In this document: one piece after another, positions 8,056 to 15,079 of the stretch
Position numbering within the stretch: the first letter of the stretch is position 1
Layout: each line of letters begins with the position of its first letter
From: an uncultured Clostridia bacterium
GTDB taxonomy: Bacteria > Bacillota > Clostridia > Christensenellales > UBA1750
DNA: 64,000 nt
Direction: 5' to 3'
Assembly (NCBI GenBank): GCA_904393115.1
Contig: CAJFMX010000013.1
Span: 10,288 to 74,287 of the forward strand
Position numbers and translations under genes: made by a program
The notes under the pieces: generated by a model
Database searches by the model: none
Seen by the model: only the letters and a program-made list of their open reading frames with translations
What the model was told of the DNA's origin: nothing

Positions 8056-8451
8056 TCAGCGCGAAAAGTCCGGCGGCTCGACCTGCATGTAGTGCAGCGC
8101 GTGCTCGGTGATCTTTTCGAAGGTCTCGTCGCTCAGGTCGTGCTCGATCTTGCAGGCGTCCGCCGCGGCGGTCTCCTCGCTCACGCCCAGCTTCCGCAGG
8201 AACTGCGTCAACAGGTAGTGGCGCGTATAGATGCGCACGGCGATCTCCTCGCCCGAAGGGTTCAGGGTGATGAACCCCTCCTCGTCCATGGTGATGTAGC
8301 CGTTTTCGCGCAGGCGCTTCATCGCCACGCTCACGCTCGGCTTGGAATAGCCGAGCTCGTTGACGATGTCGATGGAGCGCACCTGTCCCTGGCGCTTGGA
8401 CAGCCTGAGGATCGTCTCCAGATAGTCCTCGGCGGATTCGTGAATCTGCAT
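8056..8451 (-). CDS. DtxR/MntR-family metal-dependent repressor, probable Feo regulator
   Basis: A 131-residue regulator with an N-terminal winged helix (recognition region YSKPSVSVAMKRL) and the metal-dependent dimerisation domain, without an SH3 domain, as in MntR. Predicted metal ligands visible are Asp and Glu of EDYLE, His of RHYLL, and Cys/Glu/His of CKIEH. The Cys replaces the Glu99 of Mn-specific MntR and matches Cys102 of iron-sensing DtxR. The ATG at 8451 was chosen over a TTG at 8478. It is divergent from feoA, with GTTAG-N6-CTAAC boxes between them, so an Fe(II)-dependent repressor of the Feo operon is the best inference. Confidence 0.87.
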   Translation of the reverse strand: MQIHESAEDYLETILRLSKRQGQVRSIDIVNELGYSKPSVSVAMKRLRENGYITMDEEGFITLNPSGEEIAVRIYTRHYLLTQFLRKLGVSEETAAADACKIEHDLSDETFEKITEHALHYMQVEPPDFSR

Positions 8452-8498
8452 GGGCCCGTTTCCTCCCCCCGGCAGCAAAATCTTCGTGTGCTTCGTTT

Positions 8499-8527
8499 AG
8501 AGTACCACAGAAGTTGCCCTTTTGCAA
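8499..8527 (-). promoter_or_regulatory. Promoter for the DtxR-type regulator
   Basis: Minus-strand TTGCAA (8522-8527), 17 bp and TACTCT (8499-8504). The match at -10 is poor, so this is a candidate only. Confidence 0.45.
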
Positions 8528-8545
8528 GAAAACTGAAAATGCCCC

Positions 8546-8640
8546 TTGACAGATGCGGTTAGCGGTGGTAAACTACAGCTGCTTCGAGGGTTAGTAAAAG
8601 CTAACCCGAGTTTTTCGACTGGCGGTTGGTCAAGACTAAC
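8546..8640 (+). promoter_or_regulatory. feo promoter with tandem DtxR-type operators
   Basis: TTGACA (8546-8551), 17 bp and TAAACT (8569-8574) form the promoter. Dyads follow the pattern GTTAG-N6-CTAAC: a degenerate one inside the promoter (8558-8573), a perfect one extended to GGGTTAG/CTAACCC (8588-8607), and one with a single mismatch extended to GCGGTT/AACCGC (8623-8642). Centres are 32 and 35 bp apart, about three helical turns. DtxR-type boxes share the GGTTAG half-site, which supports metal-dependent repression of feoAAB. Confidence 0.75.
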
Positions 8641-8660
8641 CGCGTGGGGGAGGGAGGACA

Positions 8661-8873
8661 ATGATGCCCCTGACAATGGCACAGCCGGGCGAAACGGTCG
8701 TCATCCGCAAGATCACCGGCAAGGACGAGGTGCGCCAGCACCTGGCCGAGCTGGGATTCGTCGTGGAGGAGCCGGTCACTGTGGTCAGCGCCATCGCCGG
8801 CAACCTGATCCTCAAGGTGAAGGACAGCCGCATCGCGCTGGACAAAGAGATGGCTTGCCGCATCATGATTTAG
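8661..8873 (+). CDS. feoA: FeoA ferrous iron transport protein (first copy)
   Basis: A 70-residue SH3-like FeoA domain protein with the family pattern PGETVVIRKITG, HLAELGFV and LKVKDSRIALDKEMACRI. FeoA proteins are small cytoplasmic partners that assist the FeoB ferrous-iron channel. It begins the feo operon after the operator cluster; GGGAGG precedes ATG-ATG, so the start could also be 8664. A second FeoA follows after 14 bp, an arrangement common in Clostridia. Confidence 0.92.
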   Translation: MMPLTMAQPGETVVIRKITGKDEVRQHLAELGFVVEEPVTVVSAIAGNLILKVKDSRIALDKEMACRIMI

Positions 8874-8887
8874 GAGGAGGAGAGAGC

Positions 8888-9109
8888 ATGAAGACACTCA
8901 AGGACGCCAAGGTCGGCCAAACGGTCGTGGTCGCGCGCCTGCACGGCGAAGGCCCTGTCAAGCGCCGCATCATGGACATGGGCATCACCAAGGGCGTGGA
9001 GATCCTCGTGCGCAAGGTGGCGCCGCTGGGCGATCCCATGGAGCTCAACGTCCGCGGCTACGAGCTGAGCGTGCGCAAGGCCGACGCAGAGATGATCGAA
9101 ATCGCTTGA
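8888..9109 (+). CDS. feoA: FeoA ferrous iron transport protein (second copy)
   Basis: A 73-residue FeoA-domain protein: KVGQTVVVARLHGEG, then RRIMDMGITKGVEI and the C-terminal GYELSVRKADAEMIEI. It is only distantly similar to the first copy, so this is not a recent duplication. The ATG at 8888 has AGGAGGAGAG upstream. Inferred role: FeoB partner. Downstream, a small terminator-like hairpin and another operator dyad separate it from feoB. Confidence 0.92.
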   Translation: MKTLKDAKVGQTVVVARLHGEGPVKRRIMDMGITKGVEILVRKVAPLGDPMELNVRGYELSVRKADAEMIEIA

Positions 9110-9115
9110 CCGAAG

Positions 9116-9164
9116 GGCGGCGGGGACCGCCTTTTTCCAAACAGTTTGGTTAGGAGAGACTAAC
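9116..9164 (+). promoter_or_regulatory. Intercistronic hairpin, palindrome and DtxR-type box before feoB
   Basis: GGCGG/CCGCC (9116-9131) followed by five T resembles a weak terminator. Next come a CCAAAC-A-GTTTGG palindrome (9137-9149) and a perfect GTTAG-N6-CTAAC dyad (9149-9164), ending 18 bp before the feoB start. The pieces suggest separate control of feoB within the operon. Confidence 0.6.
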
Positions 9165-9182
9165 GAGGAGGAGCAAGGGCTT

Positions 9183-11354
9183 ATGCGTATTACAATCGCC
9201 CTGGCGGGCAATCCGAACAGCGGCAAGACCACGCTGTTCAACGACCTGACGGGCAGCTCCCAGTACGTGGGCAACTGGCCGGGCGTGACTGTGGAAAAGA
9301 AGGAAGGCCGCCTCAAGGGGCACAAGGACGTCGTCATCCAGGACCTGCCGGGCATCTATTCCCTGTCGCCCTACACGCTCGAGGAGGTCGTGGCGCGCAG
9401 CTACCTGGTCAAGGAGAGGCCGGACGCGATCCTCAACATCGTGGACGGAACGAACATCGAGCGCAACCTGTACCTGACCACGCAGCTGATCGAGCTGGGC
9501 ATTCCGGTGGTTGTGGCCATCAACATGATGGACCTTGTGCGCAAGAACGGCGACAAGATCGACATCGTTAAGCTCGGCCAGGAGCTGGGCTGCCAGGTGG
9601 TTGAGATGAGCGCGCTCAAGGGCCAGGGCAGCATGGAGGCCGCAAAGGCGGCCGTGGCCGCGGCGCAGGAAAAGAAGGCCGGCGAGCACCCGCACGTCTT
9701 CACCGGCAGCGTCGAGCACGCCATCGCCCACATCGAGGAATCCATCTCCGGCAAGGTCGATGACGCGAGCCTGCGCTGGCACGCCATCAAGCTCTTTGAG
9801 CGGGACGAGAAGGAACTGGAGGAGGTGCAGCTCGACCCGGCGCTCAAGGCGCACATCGAGGCGCACATCGCTGACTGCGAAAAGGAGTTGGACGACGACG
9901 CGGAGAGCATCATCACCAACCAGCGCTACGCCTACATCAGCCGCGTCGTGGAGCGCTCGGTCCGCAAGAAGGCCGCAAAGCACGCGCTGACGGTCTCGGA
10001 CAAGATCGACCGGATCGTCACGAACCGCATCCTCGCCCTGCCCATCTTCGTGGTCGTCATGTGGGCGGTGTACACCATCGCCATGGGCGGCACGCCCGTC
10101 TCCATCGGCACCATGGCCACGGACTGGACGAACGACGTCCTGGTCGGCGAGTGGATCTGCGGAAACCTCGGCGCGTGGATGGAGAGCATCGGCTGCGCGC
10201 CGTGGCTGACGGGTCTGGTCGTGGACGGCATCGTCGCCGGCGTCGGCGCGGTCATCGGCTTTGTGCCGCAGATGCTGGTGCTGTTCTTCCTGCTGTCGAT
10301 CCTGGAGGACGTGGGCTACATGGCGCGCATCGCGTTCATCATGGACCGCATCTTCCGCCGCTTCGGCCTGTCGGGCAAGAGCTTCATCCCCATGCTGGTG
10401 GCCACCGGCTGCGGCGTGCCCGGCATCATGGCCTCCCGCACGATTGAAAACGACCGCGACCGCAAGATGACCATCATGACCACCGGCTTCATCCCCTGCG
10501 GCGCGAAGATGCCCATCATCGGCCTGTTCGCCGGCGCGCTCTTCGGCGGCAGCGGCTGGATCGCCACCTCCGCCTACTTCATCGGCGTGGCCGCGGTCAT
10601 CGTCTCGGGCATCATCCTGAAGAAGACCAAGCTCTTTGCGGGCGACCCGGCGCCCTTTGTCATGGAGCTGCCCGCCTATCACATCCCCTCCGCCAAGAAC
10701 GTCCTGCACGCGACCTGGGAGCGCGGCTGGAGCTTCATCAAGCGCGCGGGCACGGTCATCCTGGCCTCCTCCGTCGTGCTGTGGTTCCTGCAAGGATTCG
10801 GCTTTGTGGACGGCGTCTTCGGCATGGTCGAGGACAACAACACCTCGCTGCTCGCCTCCATCGGCAACGTGGTCGCGCCGATCTTTGCGCCCCTGGGCTT
10901 TGGCACCTGGCAGGGCGCGGTGGCGACGTTCACGGGCCTCATCGCCAAGGAGAACGTCGTCTCCACCTTCGGCGTGCTGTACGGCTTTGCCGAGGTCGCC
11001 GAGGACGGCGCGGAGATCTGGAGCCTGCTGGCCGGCGACTTCACGGCGCTGACCGCCTACAGCTTCATGATCTTCAACCTCCTGTGCGCCCCCTGCTTTG
11101 CGGCCATGGGCGCCATCAAGCGCGAGATGAACAACGCCAAGTGGACCTGGATCGCCATCGGCTACATGTGCGGCTTTGCCTACGTGGTCGCCATGATCGT
11201 CTACCAGCTGGGCATGCTCTTCAGCGGACACTTCGGCGTGGGCACGGTCGTCGCCCTGCTGCTCCTTGCGGGCCTGATCTACCTGCTCCTGCGCAAGAAC
11301 AAGTATCAGGACGCGCCCCTGAAGGCGCCGGCCCGCTCCGTCGCGGCGCGGTAA
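9183..11354 (+). CDS. feoB: FeoB ferrous iron transporter
   Basis: A 723-residue inner-membrane Fe(II) transporter with an N-terminal G domain. G1 is GNPNSGKTT at residue 9, switch I ends in WPGVTVEKKEG, G3 is DLPG, and NMMD serves as the G4-type motif. A helical GDP-dissociation-inhibitor region follows to about residue 270, then the Gate and membrane domains with conserved GCGVPGIMASR and CGAKMP. Length is slightly under the E. coli protein (773). It follows its own DtxR-type box and ends 86 bp before a small Cys-rich partner gene. Expected to import ferrous iron under anoxic conditions. Confidence 0.96.
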   Translation: MRITIALAGNPNSGKTTLFNDLTGSSQYVGNWPGVTVEKKEGRLKGHKDVVIQDLPGIYSLSPYTLEEVVARSYLVKERPDAILNIVDGTNIERNLYLTTQLIELGIPVVVAINMMDLVRKNGDKIDIVKLGQELGCQVVEMSALKGQGSMEAAKAAVAAAQEKKAGEHPHVFTGSVEHAIAHIEESISGKVDDASLRWHAIKLFERDEKELEEVQLDPALKAHIEAHIADCEKELDDDAESIITNQRYAYISRVVERSVRKKAAKHALTVSDKIDRIVTNRILALPIFVVVMWAVYTIAMGGTPVSIGTMATDWTNDVLVGEWICGNLGAWMESIGCAPWLTGLVVDGIVAGVGAVIGFVPQMLVLFFLLSILEDVGYMARIAFIMDRIFRRFGLSGKSFIPMLVATGCGVPGIMASRTIENDRDRKMTIMTTGFIPCGAKMPIIGLFAGALFGGSGWIATSAYFIGVAAVIVSGIILKKTKLFAGDPAPFVMELPAYHIPSAKNVLHATWERGWSFIKRAGTVILASSVVLWFLQGFGFVDGVFGMVEDNNTSLLASIGNVVAPIFAPLGFGTWQGAVATFTGLIAKENVVSTFGVLYGFAEVAEDGAEIWSLLAGDFTALTAYSFMIFNLLCAPCFAAMGAIKREMNNAKWTWIAIGYMCGFAYVVAMIVYQLGMLFSGHFGVGTVVALLLLAGLIYLLLRKNKYQDAPLKAPARSVAAR

Positions 11355-11440
11355 TCGCCACAAAAAACTCCCCTGCTGCGGCTTTGGCCCCGGACAGCCG
11401 GCCCGGGGCCCTTTTGAAAAACGGAAAGGAGGAAGGACCC

Positions 11441-11611
11441 ATGCTCGCCTACCTTGCACAAAACCTGCCCACCCTCATCGGGGCGGCCATCGTCCTTGCG
11501 GTGCTGGCCCTGGTCACGGTCAAGATGGTCCGCGACCATCGGGCGCACAAGGGCGGCTGCGGCTGTGGCTGCGACGGCTGCCCCAACGCCGGGGCGTGCC
11601 ACCCCAAGTGA
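11441..11611 (+). CDS. FeoB-associated Cys-rich membrane protein
   Basis: A 56-residue protein with one N-terminal membrane helix (about residues 9-28) followed by a basic stretch and the cysteine cluster GGCGCGCDGCPNAGACH. This matches the small FeoB-associated Cys-rich proteins that follow feoB in many Bacillota. The role is not proven; it may bind or pass on iron on the cytoplasmic side. The start has GGAAAGGAGGA. It overlaps the next gene by 4 bp (GTGA). Confidence 0.88.
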   Translation: MLAYLAQNLPTLIGAAIVLAVLALVTVKMVRDHRAHKGGCGCGCDGCPNAGACHPK

Positions 11612-11967
11612 GCGCCGCGCTGGAGTTGACGGGCACGCATGTGAAGTACCTGCTGGTCATCTACGAGATCGGCCAGGCAGGACAGAGCGTGTCCTCCGCG
11701 GACGTGGCCAAGCGCCTGGAGGTGTCCAGGCCCTCGGTCACGCGGATGCTGAACGTGCTGACGGAGAAGGGCCTGACCGAAAAGGCGCGCTACGGCAAGA
11801 TCGCGCTCACCCCGGCGGGCGAGCGCGTGGCCGAGCGATGCGTCTGCCAGATCGAGCGCATGGCCCGCCTCCTCCCCCAGACGGGCCTGCGGCTCACCCC
11901 CTCCGAGCTCCGGCGCGCGGCGGCCGCCATGGCAGGGGCGCTGCCCGCGCGATGTTTCCTGGACTAA
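11608..11967 (+). CDS. Small DtxR-like winged-helix regulator in the feo operon
   Basis: A 119-residue protein whose first ~65 residues form a DtxR-type winged helix: VSSADVAKRLEVSRPSVTRMLNVL is read in two adjoining parts, VSSADVAKRLEV and SRPSVTRMLNVL, then KARYGKIALTPAG. The C-terminal part has CVCQIERM and a short helical tail and lacks the usual E/C-xx-E-H metal site, so it may not sense metal in the standard way. I chose GTG 11608, which overlaps the stop of the Cys-rich gene; GTG 11596 is an alternative. Its place at the end of the feo operon suggests feedback on iron uptake, but no target is identified. Confidence 0.75.
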   Translation: MSAALELTGTHVKYLLVIYEIGQAGQSVSSADVAKRLEVSRPSVTRMLNVLTEKGLTEKARYGKIALTPAGERVAERCVCQIERMARLLPQTGLRLTPSELRRAAAAMAGALPARCFLD

Positions 11968-11976
11968 GGCGAAAAA

Positions 11977-12005
11977 AGAGGCGGATGGATTCCGCCTCTT
12001 TTTTT
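11977..12005 (+). terminator. Terminator of the feo operon
   Basis: Stem AGAGGCGGA/TCCGCCTCT with a loop TGGAT and seven T after it, 10 bp past the last feo-operon stop. Confidence 0.85.
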
Positions 12006-12106
12006 CACGCGCGGGAGGGGGTGGCGGGGAGCCAGGGTTTGTGTTATGCTTAAGACGGAACAAAAAAAGAGCTCTGCCGCGCGATCGCGCGGCGGAGGGG
12101 GAGGAT

Positions 12107-13204
12107 ATGGAAATGGCTTTGCAGCTTACGCCCTATGCCGCGCCGGACTTTGCGGCCCTGGGGCTCAACGGGGCGCCGGACGCCCGCTTTGCGCGCGCGC
12201 CCAAGGACGGCGTCGCGCCGGAAAACTACCACGCGATGAGCATTTTCCCGGAGTATTTCCGCGTGGGCGGGCGCTGGATGCTCGCCGAGGAGTCGCGCAT
12301 GGACTGCGTCGCGGTGCTGGAGGGCAACCGCATCGACGTGCGCGAGCCGCGCCGCCTGCGCGCCGGGGACGCGGTGATCGTCGGCCGGAGCGAGGACGGC
12401 AGCGAGGGCATCCTCGTGTGGCCCAACGGCTTTGACGCCGGCCGGAAGCGCGGGGACGTCTTCGCCTTCCGCCAGGGGCGCAGCCGCGAGACCGCCTTCA
12501 GCCGCGACTACGACGAGCTCTACGACGTGCTCCGCCACGACCGCGAGCACGGCAAGATCGTCTGGGTGCTCGGCCCGGCCTTCGCCTTTGACAGCGACGC
12601 CCGCCGCGCCTTCTCCAAGCTCGTGGAGAACGGCTACGTCTCCGCGCTGCTGGCCGGCAACGCCCTGGCCACGCACGACCTGGAGGCCGCCTACCTGCAC
12701 ACGGCCCTCGGCCAGAACATCTACACCCAGGAGAGCGCGCCCCTGGGCCACTACAACCACCTGGACACCATCAACCGCGTCAAGTACCACGGCTCCATCC
12801 CCGCCTTCCTGGAGAAGGAGCACATCGACAACGGCATCCTCTACCAGTGCGTGCGCTGCGGCGTGCCCTTTGTGCTGGCCGGGTCCATCCGCGACGACGG
12901 CCCCCTGCCGGAGGTCTACGGCAACGTCTACGAGGCGCAGGACGCCATGCGCGCCCAGGTGCGCACGGCCACGACCGTCATCTGCATGGCCACCATGCTC
13001 CACACCATCGCCACCGGCAACATGACGCCCAGCTTCCGCGTGCTCGCGGATGGGACCGTGCGCCCGGTCTACTTCTACTGCGTGGACATCTCGGAGTTCG
13101 CCGTCAACAAGCTCAGCGACCGCGGCAGCCTCTCGGCCCGCGGCATCGTGACCAACGTGCAGGACTTCGTCGTGACGTTGGCCAAGGGACTGGAAATCTG
13201 GTGA
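12107..13204 (+). CDS. LOR/SDH-domain protein, ornithine cyclodeaminase-like
   Basis: A 365-residue protein matching the conserved LOR/SDH family that includes archaeal-type ornithine cyclodeaminases. Visible signatures are LLAGNALATHDLEAAYL near residue 185, CGVPFVLAGSIRDDGPLP near 245, TMLHTIATGNM near 300 and NKLSDRGS near 340. Related proteins bind NAD+ and deaminate ornithine to proline, or act on arginine-derived intermediates. The N-terminal ~130 residues carry a separate small beta domain. GGAGGGG precedes ATG 12107; ATG 12113 is an alternative. The radical SAM gene follows after 13 bp. Catalytic activity here is inferred from family only. Confidence 0.78.
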   Translation: MEMALQLTPYAAPDFAALGLNGAPDARFARAPKDGVAPENYHAMSIFPEYFRVGGRWMLAEESRMDCVAVLEGNRIDVREPRRLRAGDAVIVGRSEDGSEGILVWPNGFDAGRKRGDVFAFRQGRSRETAFSRDYDELYDVLRHDREHGKIVWVLGPAFAFDSDARRAFSKLVENGYVSALLAGNALATHDLEAAYLHTALGQNIYTQESAPLGHYNHLDTINRVKYHGSIPAFLEKEHIDNGILYQCVRCGVPFVLAGSIRDDGPLPEVYGNVYEAQDAMRAQVRTATTVICMATMLHTIATGNMTPSFRVLADGTVRPVYFYCVDISEFAVNKLSDRGSLSARGIVTNVQDFVVTLAKGLEIW

Positions 13205-13217
13205 GGAGGGGAAATCC

Positions 13218-14252
13218 GTGTTCCAACACATCACCGTCTGCCTGGACATGCGTGGCTGCCCCAACCGCTGCCGGCACTGCTGGATCGGCCACGCGCCGAA
13301 CGCACGCCTGCCCAAGGAGGCCCTGATCGCGCTTGCGGAGGCGTTCCGCCCCTTCGCCAAGAGGCTGACGGTCTACGACTGGTACCGGGAGCCGGACTAC
13401 GGGGACGACTACCGGGAGATGTGGGAGCTGTGCGGCAGGCTTTCCGACGCGCGGCCGGAACACTTTGAACTGGTCAGCTTCTGGCGCCTGGCGCGCGACC
13501 CGGACTACGGGCCGTGGCTGGCCTCGCTCGGCGTGCGCCGGGCGCAGCTCACGCTCTTCGGCGGCCGGGCGCGCACGGACCAATACACCGGGCGGGCGAA
13601 CGCCTTTGCGGAGATCCTCCAGGCCGTGGAGGTGCTCCTCCAAAACCGCATCGCGCCGCGCATCCAGGTCTTTGTCAACAAGGAGAACCTGGGCGAGCTT
13701 GCGCAGGTGGAGGCGCTGGTGCGCGACCTGGACCTGGAGGCGCGGTGCCGGGCCTTCGGCGAGGACTTCGACCTCTTCCTGCACCCGGGCTCCTGCGACG
13801 GGGAGAACGAGAAGCTCTACGACATCCGCGTCACCCCGGAGGACCTGGAGAAGATCCCGCCCGCCCTCGCGGCGCGCACGCTGCGGTACCTGCAAAGGGA
13901 GAGCCTGCAGCAGGTCTTCGGCAGGACGGAGCAGGCGCTCTGCGCGGAGCTGCGGGCGGATGCGTCCACCGCGAGCCTTGCGGAGCCCAACCCCGTCTTC
14001 TACGTCGACGCGGCGTTCAACGTCTATCCCAACTTCACCGCGCCCGCGCCGGCCTGGCGCCTGGGCAACGTGCGCGCCGACGGCGTGGAGGCGGTCCTTG
14101 CAGCCTATGCGCAGGACGGGAGCGCCGCGCAGCGCGCGCGCCGCACGATCCCCCTGTGCGACCTGGCGGCCGCGCAGGGGGACGGGCAGAGCCAGAGGCT
14201 CTTTGGCCGGGACGACTACATCACCTACCTGCTGAACCGGGCCTGCCGCTAG
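13218..14252 (+). CDS. Radical SAM protein of unknown specificity
   Basis: A 344-residue protein starting at GTG with GAGGAGGGG upstream. RGCPNRCRHCWIGH near residue 12 holds the CxxxCxxC cluster that binds the [4Fe-4S]/SAM centre. A TIM-barrel-like core follows, including YDWYREPDYGDDY and LTLFGG. No SPASM or twitch-type cysteine cluster is evident in the C-terminal part, where FYVDAAFNVYPNFT resembles the strand pattern of peptide- or substrate-modifying radical SAM enzymes. It is probably co-transcribed with the LOR/SDH gene, so a role in amino-acid metabolism is possible; the substrate is unknown. Confidence 0.85.
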   Translation: MFQHITVCLDMRGCPNRCRHCWIGHAPNARLPKEALIALAEAFRPFAKRLTVYDWYREPDYGDDYREMWELCGRLSDARPEHFELVSFWRLARDPDYGPWLASLGVRRAQLTLFGGRARTDQYTGRANAFAEILQAVEVLLQNRIAPRIQVFVNKENLGELAQVEALVRDLDLEARCRAFGEDFDLFLHPGSCDGENEKLYDIRVTPEDLEKIPPALAARTLRYLQRESLQQVFGRTEQALCAELRADASTASLAEPNPVFYVDAAFNVYPNFTAPAPAWRLGNVRADGVEAVLAAYAQDGSAAQRARRTIPLCDLAAAQGDGQSQRLFGRDDYITYLLNRACR

Positions 14253-14261
14253 GCGCAGCCC

Positions 14262-14882
14262 TCAGCGCTGCGCCCGGCGGTACATGCTGTCCTGCTCGGT
14301 GATCTTCCGCTGGACGGTGCAGGGATTGCCGAAGGCGAGCACGCCCGCGGGGATGTCCTTTGTCACGACGCTGCCCGCGCCGATCACGCTGCCGTCGCCG
14401 ATGGTCACGCCGCCGCAGATGGTGACGTTCGCGGCGATCCAGACGTCGCTGCCGATGCGGATGGACCGGCCGTACTCGTAGTCGTGCAGGCTGCCGTCCG
14501 CGTCCACCTGGATGCGCCGCTCCTCGGGCAGGAGCGAGTGGATGCCCGTGGCCAGGGTACAGTACGGGCCGACGAAGACGTTGTCCCCGATCTCCACCTG
14601 CCCGCCGGCGATGAAGCTGAAGTAGACGTTGGCGTAGAAGTTCTTTCCGATGCGGATCTCCCGCGCGTTGTCCAGGAAGACCGGCGCCTCCAGCGTGCGG
14701 TAGAGGCCGAAGTCCTGCCCGGGGAAGAGCTCCTGCAGCAGGGCCTGCTTCTTCTCGCCGTCGTCCGCGCCCAGGGCGTTGTACGCCTCGCAGAGGCGGT
14801 GGCTTTCGCGCTGGGCCGCGCCCAGCTCCGCGTCCATGCAGTCGTAGATCCTGCCGGCGCGCATTCTTTCGTATTCGGTCAT
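14262..14882 (-). CDS. Sugar O-acetyltransferase (maltose/galactoside type)
   Basis: A 206-residue left-handed beta-helix (hexapeptide repeat) acetyltransferase of the LacA/Maa group. The N-terminal region has the Maa signature YERMRAGRIYD. The barrel repeats run through IRIGSDVWIAANVTICGGV and IGDGSVIGAGSVVTKDIP, with catalytic-type His in TGIHSLLPEER and acceptor-site FGNPC. It transfers acetyl from acetyl-CoA to sugars, probably in detoxification of non-metabolised sugars. It converges on the radical SAM gene, with 9 bp between the stops. Confidence 0.88.
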   Translation of the reverse strand: MTEYERMRAGRIYDCMDAELGAAQRESHRLCEAYNALGADDGEKKQALLQELFPGQDFGLYRTLEAPVFLDNAREIRIGKNFYANVYFSFIAGGQVEIGDNVFVGPYCTLATGIHSLLPEERRIQVDADGSLHDYEYGRSIRIGSDVWIAANVTICGGVTIGDGSVIGAGSVVTKDIPAGVLAFGNPCTVQRKITEQDSMYRRAQR

Positions 14883-14940
14883 CAGGAACCCACCTTACGC
14901 GTGCAGATGCGGGGGGCGCCCGGCGGCGCTCCCCCTCTTG

Positions 14941-14968
14941 ATTGTAGCACGGACGTCCCGCCTTGCAA
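14941..14968 (-). promoter_or_regulatory. Promoter of the acetyltransferase gene
   Basis: Minus-strand TTGCAA (14963-14968), 16 bp and TACAAT (14941-14946), about 59 bp before the start codon. A GC-rich stem-loop lies in the leader near 14907-14935. Confidence 0.6.
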
Positions 14969-14982
14969 ATCCCCGCGGCGCT

Positions 14983-15011
14983 TTGACGGCGGGGCAGATA
15001 TGCGCTATAAT
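14983..15011 (+). promoter_or_regulatory. Promoter of the 2-hydroxyacid dehydrogenase gene
   Basis: TTGACG (14983-14988), 17 bp and a perfect TATAAT (15006-15011), giving a leader of about 60 nt. Confidence 0.8.
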
Positions 15012-15079
15012 AAAAGCAGCGCCCCGCGCTTTCTATGGGGCGCAGAGAGAGAACAGACGGAAAGGGAGATGGATCACCA

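Noticed and set aside
9150..11459. Long minus-strand frame opposite feoB
   Set aside because: A shadow of FeoB, with low-complexity composition and no start signal.
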